A DNA stretch of 60,132 nucleotides from Jannaschia maritima (lineage in GTDB: Bacteria; Pseudomonadota; Alphaproteobacteria; Rhodobacterales; Rhodobacteraceae), in the NCBI RefSeq assembly GCF_030973515.1, contig NZ_JARGZA010000019.1, positions 1 to 60,132 on the forward strand, in the 5' to 3' direction. Shown here piece by piece: positions 19,784-27,916 of this stretch. Within the stretch, counting starts at the first letter, position 1. Every line of letters starts with the position of its first letter. The notes under the pieces were generated by a model. That model worked only from the letters and a program-made list of their open reading frames with translations. It searched no databases and had not been told where the DNA came from. The translations under genes and the position numbers were made by a program.

Positions 19784-22201
19784 TTAGGCGCGCAGCCGCG
19801 CGCCCTCGGGGTCGAAGGGGGGTCGGGCCAGCACCGTGGCACGATGCGGCCTGCCCAGGATGAACACGTCGACCGCGTCGCCCGCCGCGGCGGTGCCCGC
19901 CTTCACGAAGCCCAGGGCCAGCGACTTGCCGACCGATGCGCCATAGGCCCCCGACGTGACCCGGCCCGCGGGCGTTCCGTCGGGCAGGAACACGGGCTCG
20001 CCCCCGCTGGCATCCGCGTCGTCCGCGGCCTCCACCTCGAAGGTCACCAGCGTCTCGCGCGCGGGCTCGTCGCGCACCTTCAGCCAAGCGTCCTTGTTCA
20101 GGAAGTCCTTGTCCGCCTTGACCAAGCGGTCCAGCCCGACCTCCTGCGGCCAGTATTCGGGAGAATATTCCCGCCCCCAGGACCCGTAGCCCTTCTCGAT
20201 CCGCAGGACCCCGAGGGCCCGGCTGCCCACGGGACCGCCGCCCAGGTCGGCCGCCGCATCCAGAAGCGTGCGCATCAAGGCGGGCTGATCGGCGGCGTCG
20301 CAGTGCAGCTCCCACCCGAGGTCGCCGGTGAAGCTAACGCGCAGGGCCAGGCATCGCACGCCGCCGACCTCGATCGTGCGGGACCGCATGAAGGGGAAGG
20401 CGTCGTTCGACAGGTCGTCGTTCGTCAGGCGCTGCAACAGGTCGCGGGCCCTGGGCCCTGCCACGTTGTAGCCGCAGGTGGCATCGGTCCGGTTCTCCAG
20501 CACCGTCCCTTCGGGCAGGGGCACGGCGTCGAAGAAGCGGCGGTGATAGCGCTCCGCCATGCCCGACCCGATGACCATGTATTCCTCGTCGCCCGTCATC
20601 GTGACGGTGAAGTCCCCCGCGATGCCGCCCCGCACGCCGATCAGCGGCGTCAGGCAGGACCGTCCGACCCGGGTGGGGATCCGGTTGGCCATCAACGCGT
20701 CCAGCCAGGCATGCGCACCGGAGCCGCGGACGACGTAGTTGGCGAAGTTCGAGATGTCGATGACGCCCACGCTCTCGCGCAGCATCCGCGCTTCCCGGCT
20801 GACGGGGCCGAACCAGTTCTGCCGGGCGAAGCCCGTCGTCTCCTGGATGCCGGGGGTGTCGGCGTACCACAGCGGATGCTCCCATCCGCAGTTCAGGCCG
20901 AAGACCGCGCCCCGTTCCTTCATCGCCTCGTAGGTCGGGCGGACGCGGGCGGGGCGGCCGGCGGCGCGTTCCTCGTTCGGGAAGTGGATGGAGAAGCGGT
21001 TGGCATAGGCGTCGCCCACCCGGGCCTTCGTGAACCGCTTGTCGGCCCAGTCGCCGAACCGCGCCAAGTCCCAGGCGAACATGTCGTATTGGGGCTCGCC
21101 GTCCACGATCCATTGCGCGGACAGCAGGCCCAGGCCGCCCGACTGGCTGAAACCCGGGATGATGCCGTTGCAGCAGAAGTAGTTGCGCCGTTCCGGCACG
21201 GGGCCGAACAGGGCGTTGCCGTCGGGCGACCAGATCATCGGGCCGTTGATGACGCGCTTCACGCCCGCCTCCGCCGCCGCCGGCACGCGATCCATCGCGC
21301 GCATCACGTTCTCCATGATGCGTTCCAGATCGTCGGCGAACAACTCGTGGCCGAAGCCCTGCGGCGTGCCGTCCTCCGCCCAGAAGCGCACGTCGCGCTC
21401 GTAGGCGCCGATCAGCAGGCCCTGCCCTTCCTGGCGCAGGTAGTACTCGCCGTCGCGGTCCGCGACCGTGGGCAGGCGGCGGCCGGCGGCGACGATCTCG
21501 GGCATCGTCTCGGTCACGAAGTACTGGTGCTCCGTCGGCAGCAGCGGCAGGTCGATCCCGGCCATCGCCGCGACCTCGCGGCCCCACAGGCCGGCGGCGT
21601 TGACGATCCACCCCGCGTGGATGTCGCCGCGCGGGGTGCGGACGATCCAGGTGCCGTCGGGCTGCTGCTCGGTGGCGGTGACGGGGGTGTGCCGTTCGAT
21701 CGTGGCGCCGAGCGCGCGCGCGCCGGCGGCGTAGGCCATCGTCACGCCGGAGGGATCGACGTTGCCGCCATCGTCCTCGTACATGATGCAGCGGATGCCG
21801 TCGTAGTTCACCAGAGGATGCAACTCCTCCGCCCGCTCGCGCGACACCTCGCGGAAGTTCAGGCCGTAAAGCCTTGCTTTCGCTTCCTGAAGGCGAAGCT
21901 GATGCTCTCGCGCCTCGGTCTGCGCGAGGTAGAGCGAACCGGGCTGGAAGACGCCGCAGCCCTGCCCCGTCTCAGCCTCCAACTCCTTGTAGAGGTTCAT
22001 GGTATAGTGTTGGATGCGGCTGATGTTGGTGTTGTCGTGCAGGCCGTGGATGTTGGCCGCGGCGTGCCAGGTGGACCCGGACGTCAGCTCGTCGCGCTCC
22101 AACAGGACGCTGTCGGTCCAGCCCAGCTTCGCCAGGTGGTAGAGGATCGAGCAGCCGACGAGGCCGCCCCCGATGACGACGGCTGGAGCATGGGTCTTCA
22201 C
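19784..22201 (-). CDS. Dimethylglycine dehydrogenase-type flavoprotein with GcvT domain
   Basis: 805 residues. The N-terminal DAO domain has the dinucleotide fold VVIGGGLVGCSILYHL (residues 8-23) and GSTWHAAA with His46, the position of covalent FAD attachment in this family. A FAO-type middle domain follows, then from about residue 430 a GcvT-like aminomethyltransferase domain (RESVGVIDISNFANYVV, RVSFTGDLGWELHCDA, GVLRIEKGYGSWGREYSPEYWP) that would bind tetrahydrofolate. Such enzymes oxidatively demethylate dimethylglycine, sarcosine or similar N-methyl amines. A 435-bp gap with a duplicated segment precedes it. Confidence 0.88.
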   Translation of the reverse strand: MKTHAPAVVIGGGLVGCSILYHLAKLGWTDSVLLERDELTSGSTWHAAANIHGLHDNTNISRIQHYTMNLYKELEAETGQGCGVFQPGSLYLAQTEAREHQLRLQEAKARLYGLNFREVSRERAEELHPLVNYDGIRCIMYEDDGGNVDPSGVTMAYAAGARALGATIERHTPVTATEQQPDGTWIVRTPRGDIHAGWIVNAAGLWGREVAAMAGIDLPLLPTEHQYFVTETMPEIVAAGRRLPTVADRDGEYYLRQEGQGLLIGAYERDVRFWAEDGTPQGFGHELFADDLERIMENVMRAMDRVPAAAEAGVKRVINGPMIWSPDGNALFGPVPERRNYFCCNGIIPGFSQSGGLGLLSAQWIVDGEPQYDMFAWDLARFGDWADKRFTKARVGDAYANRFSIHFPNEERAAGRPARVRPTYEAMKERGAVFGLNCGWEHPLWYADTPGIQETTGFARQNWFGPVSREARMLRESVGVIDISNFANYVVRGSGAHAWLDALMANRIPTRVGRSCLTPLIGVRGGIAGDFTVTMTGDEEYMVIGSGMAERYHRRFFDAVPLPEGTVLENRTDATCGYNVAGPRARDLLQRLTNDDLSNDAFPFMRSRTIEVGGVRCLALRVSFTGDLGWELHCDAADQPALMRTLLDAAADLGGGPVGSRALGVLRIEKGYGSWGREYSPEYWPQEVGLDRLVKADKDFLNKDAWLKVRDEPARETLVTFEVEAADDADASGGEPVFLPDGTPAGRVTSGAYGASVGKSLALGFVKAGTAAAGDAVDVFILGRPHRATVLARPPFDPEGARLRA

Positions 22202-22344
22202 GGCGGATCCTCCCTGACGGACGGGGCGCAGGATGCGTCCGGATGACGGGGAAGTCCCGTGCCGTCATCGGGGTCGATGACCCCTGCGGATCGGGGTCAT
22301 ATCCCGGTCATGGACGAATCCCGAGGCATGCACCCCCCATACAC

Positions 22345-22372
22345 CCCCTGTACACCCCCCGTACATACGCGA
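22345..22372 (-). repeat. 11-bp C-rich tandem units (G-rich on minus strand)
   Basis: Starting at 22330 three 11-base units follow one another: GCACCCCCCAT, ACACCCCCTGT and ACACCCCCCGT, leading into copy A of the larger duplication. On the minus strand, the transcribed strand towards the flavoprotein gene, this is a run of G5-G6 blocks. A shorter version (CCCCCCCGTCCACCCCCC) precedes copy B. Confidence 0.55.
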
Positions 22373-22441
22373 GGCACCGTCCGGGGTCGGCGTTGGGGTA
22401 TGCAGAACCGTTCCGACACAGGGGGCGGTGTCCGGCGGTCC
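22361..22441 (-). repeat. Imperfect direct repeat, copy A (leader of flavoprotein gene)
   Basis: 81 bp that align with 22531-22611 at about 75% identity with one compensating one-base gap pair. Shared blocks include ACATACG, GAGGC-CCGTC, GTATGC, CCGTT and GGTGTCC-GCGGTCC. The repeat is non-coding in any convincing frame and lies 160 bp upstream of the flavoprotein start. Confidence 0.65.
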
Positions 22442-22456
22442 ACTATGGTGGACCGC
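22435..22456. promoter_or_regulatory. 9-bp-arm inverted repeat around TATG
   Basis: Arms GCGGTCCAC and GTGGACCGC flank TATG. The left arm is the 3' end of repeat copy A; copy B lacks the right arm. It could be a dimer operator or a hairpin. No T-run follows on either strand. Confidence 0.5.
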
Positions 22457-22530
22457 GCTGCGGACCTCAGCTATCCCCCGGATCGACCCGTCCCTGCGGG
22501 ACCGGTCCTTCGCCCCCCCGTCCACCCCCC

Positions 22531-22611
22531 GCACATACGTGGAGGCGCCGTCTGGAATTGGCGTAGCAGTATGCGAGGCCGTTGCGATCGGGTGGTGGTG
22601 TCCAGCGGTCC
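22531..22611 (-). repeat. Imperfect direct repeat, copy B
   Basis: Second copy of the 81-bp element, 170 bp from copy A, and 26 bp from the 3' end of the permease gene at 22637. The remainder of the 435-bp gap 22202-22636 contains no open frame that I can support. Confidence 0.65.
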
Positions 22612-22636
22612 GCTCGGGCGAACCGGGCTCAGGCCC

Positions 22637-23494
22637 CTACCGGAGCGGGTTCACGCCGCGGGGGATCAGCCAGAACTGCGATTGGGCCAGGAGGAAGTCG
22701 ACCAGGATCGCGAGGAGCGCGGTGGGAATGGCGCCGGCGAGCATCATGGCGAAATCGTTCAGCGCGATGCCCTGGAAGATCAGCTCGCCCAGCCCGCCGC
22801 CGCCGATCAGGAAGGCCAGGGGCACGGTGCCCACGTTGATCGCCAGCGCGGTGCGCACGCCCGCGAAGATCACGAACAGCGCGTTGGGGATCTCGACCCG
22901 CATGAGGATCTGCATGGGCGTCATGCCCATGCCGGTCGCCGATTCGATCAGGTGGGGCGGCACCGACTGGCATCCGGCATAGGCGTTGCGCACGATGGGC
23001 AGCAGGGTCGCCACGAACAGGCCGAAGATCGCGGGCAGCGTGCCGATGCCCAGGATCGACATGGACAGCGCCAGGATCGCCAGCGTGGGGATCGTGGTCC
23101 CGATGTTGAGGACCTGGATCAGGTACTCGGCGTAGCGGCGCATCGACGGGCGCGACAACCAGACCCCCAGGGGGATTCCCACGAGGATCGCCAGCCCGCC
23201 CGAGATCAGGACGAGGCGAACGTGCTGGTCGAGCAGATAGACGATGTCCTCGCGCAGGTCGTACATCGAGGGCAGCAGGCCCGACGCCCAGGCCCAGGCG
23301 CCCGCGGCGAAGACCAGCGCCAGAAGGACCCAGCGCCAGGCGGTCGCGGCCTTGCCCTCGGCCAGGGCGGCCAAGGTGCGCGTGGCGCCCGCCATGCGGT
23401 TCACGCCCGCCTTCAGGGTCCCCACGGGCGGGCCGTCGGCGACGTTGTCGGCTTCCAGGTCGTCCAGCGCGGCGGTGTGGGGGTTGCGGGCCAT
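22637..23494 (-). CDS. Glycine betaine/choline-type ABC permease (OpuCB/OpuCD family)
   Basis: 285 residues. A soluble N-terminus of about 50 residues is followed by hydrophobic segments and the BPD_transp_1 pattern LNIGTTIPTLAILALSM, TLLPIVRNAYAG, SATGMGMTPMQILMRVEIPNAL (EAA loop) and NVGTVPLAFLIGGGGLGELIF. This is the second of two permease genes flanking the ATPase gene, a layout typical of OpuC/Yeh osmoprotectant importers. The ATPase stop is only 4 bp upstream. Confidence 0.88.
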   Translation of the reverse strand: MARNPHTAALDDLEADNVADGPPVGTLKAGVNRMAGATRTLAALAEGKAATAWRWVLLALVFAAGAWAWASGLLPSMYDLREDIVYLLDQHVRLVLISGGLAILVGIPLGVWLSRPSMRRYAEYLIQVLNIGTTIPTLAILALSMSILGIGTLPAIFGLFVATLLPIVRNAYAGCQSVPPHLIESATGMGMTPMQILMRVEIPNALFVIFAGVRTALAINVGTVPLAFLIGGGGLGELIFQGIALNDFAMMLAGAIPTALLAILVDFLLAQSQFWLIPRGVNPLR

Positions 23495-23498
23495 CGGA

Positions 23499-24617
23499 TC
23501 AGGCGTCCCTGTAGGTCGCGCCGAGCAGGTGGGTGATGCCCCGCTGCGTGACGTAGCCCTTGTAGAAGCCGTCGTCGTCCACCACCGCGAGCGACGTCTC
23601 GTCGTGGGTGAACATCATGGACACGGCGGTGCGCAGATCCTCGCGCGCGTTGATGGAGGCGGGCAGCTTCTTGTGGTTCTCGCCCACCCGGCCCTTCGCG
23701 CCGCGCGCGTCCGACAGGTACACGATGCCCCGCGCGCGCCCCTTGGGCCCGACCATGACGATGGAGATGTGGCCGTGCTCCTCCATCTTGGCGGCGGCAT
23801 CGGCCAGCGTGTCCTCCGCCCGCACGGTGGGGGGATCGGACATCATCGCGTCGCCCACGGTGATGAGGCGCAGGCGCTTGAGCGTGCGGTCCCCGCCCAC
23901 GAAGTCGGCGATGAAGCTGTTCTTCGGGTGGGCCAGCAGGTCGTCGGGCGCGTCGTACTGGATCAGCTTTCCCGCGTCGAAGATCGCGATGCGGTTCGCC
24001 ATCTTCACCGCCTCGTCGATGTCGTGGCTGACGAACATGATCGTCTTCTTGAAGTCGCCCTGCATGCGCAGGAACTCGTCCTGGATGACCTCGCGGTTGA
24101 TGGGGTCGATGGCCCCGAAGGGCTCGTCCATCAGCATCACGGGCGGGTCGGCGGCGAGCGCGCGGATCACGCCCACGCGCTGCTGCTGGCCGCCCGACAG
24201 CTCCTTGGGATAGCGCTTGAGGAACGTGCCGGGATCCAGGGCGACCATCTCCAGCAGCTCGGCGGCGCGGGCGCGGGACTTCTTGCGGTCCCAGCCCAGG
24301 AGGTCGGGCACGGCGCAGATGTTGTCCTCGATCGTCTTGTTGGGGAACAGGCCGATCTGCTGGATGACGTAGCCGATGGTGCGCCGCAACTCGATCGGGT
24401 TCTGCTTCGTGACGTCGGTGTCGCCGATGAAGATCTTGCCCGAGGTCGGCTCGATCAGGCGGTTCACCATCTTCATCGTGGTGGTCTTGCCGCAGCCCGA
24501 CGGGCCCAGCAGCACGCAGATCTCGCCTTCCGGCACCTCCATGTCGACGCGGTCGGAGGCGACGACCTGGCCCGATGGGGTGTCGAAGATCTTCGTCAGC
24601 TCGTCCAGGCGGATCAT
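23499..24617 (-). CDS. Glycine betaine/choline-type ABC ATPase with CBS domains
   Basis: 372 residues: ATPase domain with Walker A GPSGCGKTT (about 39), Q-loop IGYVIQQIGLFPN, signature LSGGQQQR, Walker B VMLMDEPFGAIDP and switch His in FVSHDIDEA. Two CBS motifs follow (VGDAMMSDPPTVRAEDTL and a later block around DETSLAVVDDDGFYKGYVT). CBS domains in OpuCA/OpuAA sense ionic strength and gate transport. It lies between the two permease genes (gaps of 13 and 4 bp) as one operon. Confidence 0.9.
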   Translation of the reverse strand: MIRLDELTKIFDTPSGQVVASDRVDMEVPEGEICVLLGPSGCGKTTTMKMVNRLIEPTSGKIFIGDTDVTKQNPIELRRTIGYVIQQIGLFPNKTIEDNICAVPDLLGWDRKKSRARAAELLEMVALDPGTFLKRYPKELSGGQQQRVGVIRALAADPPVMLMDEPFGAIDPINREVIQDEFLRMQGDFKKTIMFVSHDIDEAVKMANRIAIFDAGKLIQYDAPDDLLAHPKNSFIADFVGGDRTLKRLRLITVGDAMMSDPPTVRAEDTLADAAAKMEEHGHISIVMVGPKGRARGIVYLSDARGAKGRVGENHKKLPASINAREDLRTAVSMMFTHDETSLAVVDDDGFYKGYVTQRGITHLLGATYRDA

Positions 24618-24630
24618 GGGCGGGTGTCCT

Positions 24631-25287
24631 TCAGCGGGGGATCGAGACGCCGCGCGGCGTCAGGCGGCGCTGCAGCCACAGCAGCGCGAAGTCGGCGGCC
24701 ACGGCCAGCACGGATACGGCCAGGGCGCCGGTGATCAGCTGGCGCGGATCGGTCTGGCTGATGCCGCGGCTGATGAACGTCCCCAGCCCCCCCGCGCCGA
24801 TATAGGCGGCGATGGCGGCGACGCCGATGTTCATGACGACCGCGGTGCGCACGCCCGCCATGATGACGGGCACGGCGAGCGGGATCTCGACCTGGCGCAG
24901 GCGCTGCGCCGCGGTCATGCCGATGCCCTTGGCGGCCTCGCGCAGCGCGGGGTCCACGTTCGAGATCGCGGTGTAGGTGTTCCGGATGATCGGCAGCTGC
25001 GAATAGAGCAGCACCGCGATCACGGCGGGCAGATAGCCGATGCCCTGGCCGATCACGGACAGGACGGGGATCATCACCCCGAAGAGCGCGATGGACGGGA
25101 CGGTGATGATGATGGCCGCGACGTAGAGGACGATGTCCGCGGCGCGCTGGTTCTGGGTGATGGCGATGCCGATGGGCACGCCCGTCAGGATCGCGAGCCC
25201 CACCGCTACGACCACGATGGCCACGTGCTCGAGCGTCCGCTCGCCGATCAGGCCCAGGTTGTCGAAGATGTATCCGACGATCTCCAT
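24631..25287 (-). CDS. Glycine betaine/choline-type ABC permease (OpuCB family)
   Basis: 218 residues with five or six hydrophobic segments and the EAA-like loop REAAKGIGMTAAQRLRQVEIPLAVPVIMAG; IGAGGLGTFISRGI is the conserved post-loop motif. It is the shorter permease and the first gene of the three-gene transport operon. The matching binding protein is encoded about 2.6 kb further upstream on the same strand (27917-28801), separated by the TetR-linked pair and a nitrilase gene. Confidence 0.88.
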   Translation of the reverse strand: MEIVGYIFDNLGLIGERTLEHVAIVVVAVGLAILTGVPIGIAITQNQRAADIVLYVAAIIITVPSIALFGVMIPVLSVIGQGIGYLPAVIAVLLYSQLPIIRNTYTAISNVDPALREAAKGIGMTAAQRLRQVEIPLAVPVIMAGVRTAVVMNIGVAAIAAYIGAGGLGTFISRGISQTDPRQLITGALAVSVLAVAADFALLWLQRRLTPRGVSIPR

Positions 25288-25391
25288 GCGTCCCCCGACG
25301 TCGTCCGCTGCGGCGATGGTCGCCGGAAAGCGTGTGACGGACGCGCGACATGCGACACGGACGGGACGGGAGGCGACACAGGCGGTGGTTC

Positions 25392-25419
25392 GGGCGGGGG
25401 TGGGGCGGATGGGTGGGGG
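25392..25419 (+). other. G-quadruplex-capable tract in a 254-bp gap
   Basis: Four G-runs of at least three (lengths 3, 5, 4, 3 and 5) separated by loops of one to five bases. The gap 25288-25541, between the permease start and the TetR stop, otherwise shows only G-rich low-complexity sequence and no gene. Confidence 0.5.
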
Positions 25420-25541
25420 CGGACGGGACGGGCCGGCTGACGCCCTGTCGCGCAGGTTCGGACGGGTCGGCGGGGTGTTTCCGGCCGTCCCCCCCCGCGA
25501 CGTCCGCCGAAAGCCAGTTCCCGATGGAGGCGTCGCGCGGC

Positions 25542-26138
25542 TCAGCCTTCGATCAACCGACGGACACTGCGTTCCAGGAATGCCGCGGTCGCGGTCGTTT
25601 CCCCGGAGGACCGGCAGATCTGCTCTTCGAGCTCCAGCACGCTGATCCCATGGATCAGGCCCCAGACCGTGTTGATGAGCGTGTCGAACCTCTCGTCGGA
25701 CATCTCCGGGTCGAGGTCGCGGACCGCCCGTCGCAGGAGGGCGTAGGCCGCCCCGCTCTCGGCCAGGAACTCGTCGGTGCGCTCGGTCAGGGCGCTGCGG
25801 TTGAACATCAGGCGGAACACCACCGGGTTGCGCTGCGCGAAGGCCAGGTAGGCCGCGGCCATCCTTCCCAGGCGTTCGCCCGGGGCGCCGTCGGGCGCGG
25901 AGGTTTCTGCGAGGTCGCGCGACAGCTCGCGGAAACCGTCCGCCGCGCAGGCGGCCATCAAATGCGCCCATGTGGGAAAGTGATGCACCGGCGCGCCGTG
26001 CGAGACATCCGCCTGCCGGGCGATCCCCCGAAGCGACGGGGCGTCCTCCGACTCGAGCTGCATGCGGCCGATCCGCACAAGTTCGGCGCGGAGATCCCCG
26101 TGGTGGTAGCGCTTCGTCGTCGCACGTCCGGCAGTCAT
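25542..26138 (-). CDS. TetR/AcrR-family regulator
   Basis: 198 residues. The N-terminal helix-turn-helix is KRYHHGDLRAELVRIG then SLRGIARQADVSHGAPVHHFP, the form seen in TetR proteins with a WHG-type C-terminal domain. The rest is helical, with LTERTDEFLAESGAAYALLRRAV and NTVWGLIHGISVLELEEQI. It is divergent from a small secreted protein, and the 92-bp gap between them holds two copies of a TGTC-N3-GAC site overlapping a strong promoter, so it most likely represses that gene and possibly itself. Confidence 0.87.
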   Translation of the reverse strand: MTAGRATTKRYHHGDLRAELVRIGRMQLESEDAPSLRGIARQADVSHGAPVHHFPTWAHLMAACAADGFRELSRDLAETSAPDGAPGERLGRMAAAYLAFAQRNPVVFRLMFNRSALTERTDEFLAESGAAYALLRRAVRDLDPEMSDERFDTLINTVWGLIHGISVLELEEQICRSSGETTATAAFLERSVRRLIEG

Positions 26139-26162
26139 CGACGCGATCCTATGCCGTCATCC

Positions 26163-26207
26163 TGTCGTTGACAAGTTCCTGGCGCACGACATATCCTGTC
26201 ATTGACT
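26163..26207 (+). promoter_or_regulatory. Promoter with two overlapping TetR-type operator sites
   Basis: TTGACA (26168-26173) and TATCCT (26192-26197) are 18 bp apart, a good sigma-70 promoter for the gene at 26231. Site 1 TGTCGTTGACA (26163-26173) covers the -35 box; site 2 TGTCATTGACT (26197-26207) starts at the end of the -10 box, 34 bp away. The sites share the longer context ATCCTGTC[G/A]TTGAC. Confidence 0.7.
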
Positions 26208-26230
26208 AGATACCGAGATGGGAGATCGGG

Positions 26231-26815
26231 ATGCGCACCAACAGACTCGTCGCCGCGGCCATCACGCTTGCGGCCACCACCGGCCCTTCCCTGTCGGACA
26301 CGACCGTGAGCGACCTCGTGGGAACCTGGACGACCCCCCTGTCCGAACAGCAGGCGCTCGGCGGCGGGGCGAGCGCCTTCCTGCGCCAGGTCGTCGTCTT
26401 CACCCCCGTCCGGCAGGACCTGCGCGCGGAGGTGTTCGCCGACCCGGACGGGGAGGTGCCGCTCTTCACCTACGCCTCCTCCGGCCCCTACGAGCCGGTC
26501 GGGCCGTCCGAGGTCGTCGACGGCGCGCTGAACCTGGAACTGGTGAACGACCGGTCCGAGGTCACGATCTTCGTGGAGGCGCCGGATCTGATGGCGGCGG
26601 TCGGGATGGCGGAGTGCGACCTCGTCTTGGGCGAGGCGGTCGACGTATCGAGCTGCATCTCCGGTCCACCGTTCCTCGTGACCGACTGCGTCGATCTCGA
26701 CCTCGTATTGGTGGACGAAGGTGGCAGCCGTCTGCGCTTCGGGGACCAGTCCGTGGACAGGTGCGAGACGCGGCCGACCGCGCTCGACGCGACCGAGTTC
26801 CGCAAGGCGGAGTGA
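26231..26815 (+). CDS. Small secreted protein, possible APCDD1-like domain
   Basis: 194 residues. The N-terminus MRTNRLVAAAITLAATTGPSLS is a likely Sec signal. The mature part has VGTWTTPLSEQQ, VFADPDGEVPLFTYASSGPYEPVG and a late block ending CETRPTALDATEFRK. The spacing of a W near the start, a DP-plus-PLFTY strand followed by a GPY loop, and an RPT motif near the end resembles the APCDD1 domain known mainly from animals and found in scattered bacteria; I hold this only moderately. Four Cys in the C-terminal half suggest disulphides. It is under the divergent TetR. Confidence 0.65.
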   Translation: MRTNRLVAAAITLAATTGPSLSDTTVSDLVGTWTTPLSEQQALGGGASAFLRQVVVFTPVRQDLRAEVFADPDGEVPLFTYASSGPYEPVGPSEVVDGALNLELVNDRSEVTIFVEAPDLMAAVGMAECDLVLGEAVDVSSCISGPPFLVTDCVDLDLVLVDEGGSRLRFGDQSVDRCETRPTALDATEFRKAE

Positions 26816-26931
26816 GGGAGGCTATCCTCCGGGGGGCCGTTTCAAGCGGCGATCTGGGCAAGGTCGGTTCGCGTGGTCCCGGGCGTCTGCTCGGCGCGCG
26901 CGACCGGGACGGCGGCGACGGGTGCGCGCGC

Positions 26932-27837
26932 TCACGCCCCCGGGTCCCAAGACCAGTCGCGGCGCACGGCGTCGGGCACGCCGAGGATCCGCTGGAGGCG
27001 CGTGGTTTCGCGCACGAGGAGGTCGAGGTTCGAGTCGCGCACGGTGGGCAGTTGCAACCGGGCGCGGCGCACGGCACCGAAGTCGAGGCGCGCGAGGGTC
27101 AGCCCCTCGGCCTCGCCGGCCCCTTCGATCGTGTGGCCGAACGGATCGACGATGCGGCTGCCGCCCCAGAAGCGCAGGTCGCCTTCGCGGCCGACGCGGT
27201 TCGCGAACAGGATCGGCATGCCATAGACCATCGCCGAATAGCGGCATGCCGTTTCCCAGCCGCCGGGATTGTCGAAGTCAGCGCCCACCGCCTCGCGCGC
27301 CGACGACACGGGCGCCAGGAGGATCGTGGCGCCGTGCAGCGCGGCCAGGCCCACCAGCATGGGGTTCCACAGGTCGTTGCAGATCAGCGTGGCGGCGCGC
27401 CAGTGTCGCCCGATGGGGAACGTCTCGACGTAGCGGCCCGGGGCGAAGTGCTTGCCGTCGTCGAGCAGGCCATAGGTCGCCAGGTTGACCTTGCGGTGGA
27501 CGTGGACGACGCGCCCGTCCGCGACCGTGACGGCGGAGTTGTAGAACTGCGCCGCGGGCCCTTCCTCGATCAGGCCGACGGTGGTGCGCATCGGTCCCGA
27601 CGCCCGCACCAGGCGGTCGATGCGGGGGTCGTCGCGCGCGAGCGCCAGGTCGAGCGCGCGGCCCCCGGCGCTGTGGCCGGTCAGCGACATCTCCGGGAAC
27701 AGCAGGCAGTCGCAGCCCGCTCCGCGCGCCTGGTCGACCAGCCGGAGGTGGTCGTCCAGGTTGGCGTCGAGGTCGCCCAGCACGGTGTTCGTCTGGGCCA
27801 CGCCCGCGATCAGGGTCCGCTCGTCGTCGTCCGCCAT
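26932..27837 (-). CDS. Carbon-nitrogen hydrolase (nitrilase superfamily)
   Basis: 301 residues with the full Glu-Lys-Cys triad: LLFPEMSLTGH (Glu49), VHRKVNLATYG (Lys) and TLICNDLWNP (Cys). The alternating beta-alpha layout and FANRVG and WGGSRIVDPFG strands are standard for the family, which cleaves amides or nitriles. The substrate cannot be deduced. It follows the betaine-binding-protein gene on the same strand after an 80-bp gap containing a large hairpin. ATG 27837 starts the first beta strand. Confidence 0.85.
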   Translation of the reverse strand: MADDDERTLIAGVAQTNTVLGDLDANLDDHLRLVDQARGAGCDCLLFPEMSLTGHSAGGRALDLALARDDPRIDRLVRASGPMRTTVGLIEEGPAAQFYNSAVTVADGRVVHVHRKVNLATYGLLDDGKHFAPGRYVETFPIGRHWRAATLICNDLWNPMLVGLAALHGATILLAPVSSAREAVGADFDNPGGWETACRYSAMVYGMPILFANRVGREGDLRFWGGSRIVDPFGHTIEGAGEAEGLTLARLDFGAVRRARLQLPTVRDSNLDLLVRETTRLQRILGVPDAVRRDWSWDPGA

Positions 27838-27849
27838 CGTCCCCACCCC

Positions 27850-27897
27850 GGCACGGGAAGGCCGCCGCCCCCGCACCGGGGGGCGACGGCCCGTGCC
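27850..27897. terminator. Long GC hairpin between binding-protein and nitrilase genes
   Basis: Outer arms GGCACGGG (27850-27857) and CCCGTGCC (27890-27897) enclose a second GC stem (GCCGCCGCCCCC with GGGGGGCGACGGC). No T-run follows on the minus strand, so it may be a pause or mRNA-stability hairpin that sets binding-protein excess rather than a full stop. Confidence 0.55.
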
Positions 27898-27916
27898 TTA
27901 CGGCGATTCGGTCGCC

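Noticed and set aside
22345-22636. Known riboswitch (glycine, SAM or SAH class) in the betaine-locus leader
   Set aside because: None of the conserved cores of those classes could be recognised; only the duplication itself is supported.
22259-23536. Long plus-strand frame spanning the duplicated element and the permease gene
   Set aside because: It is antisense to a well-supported permease and its protein is low-complexity Arg/Gly/His; no family signal.
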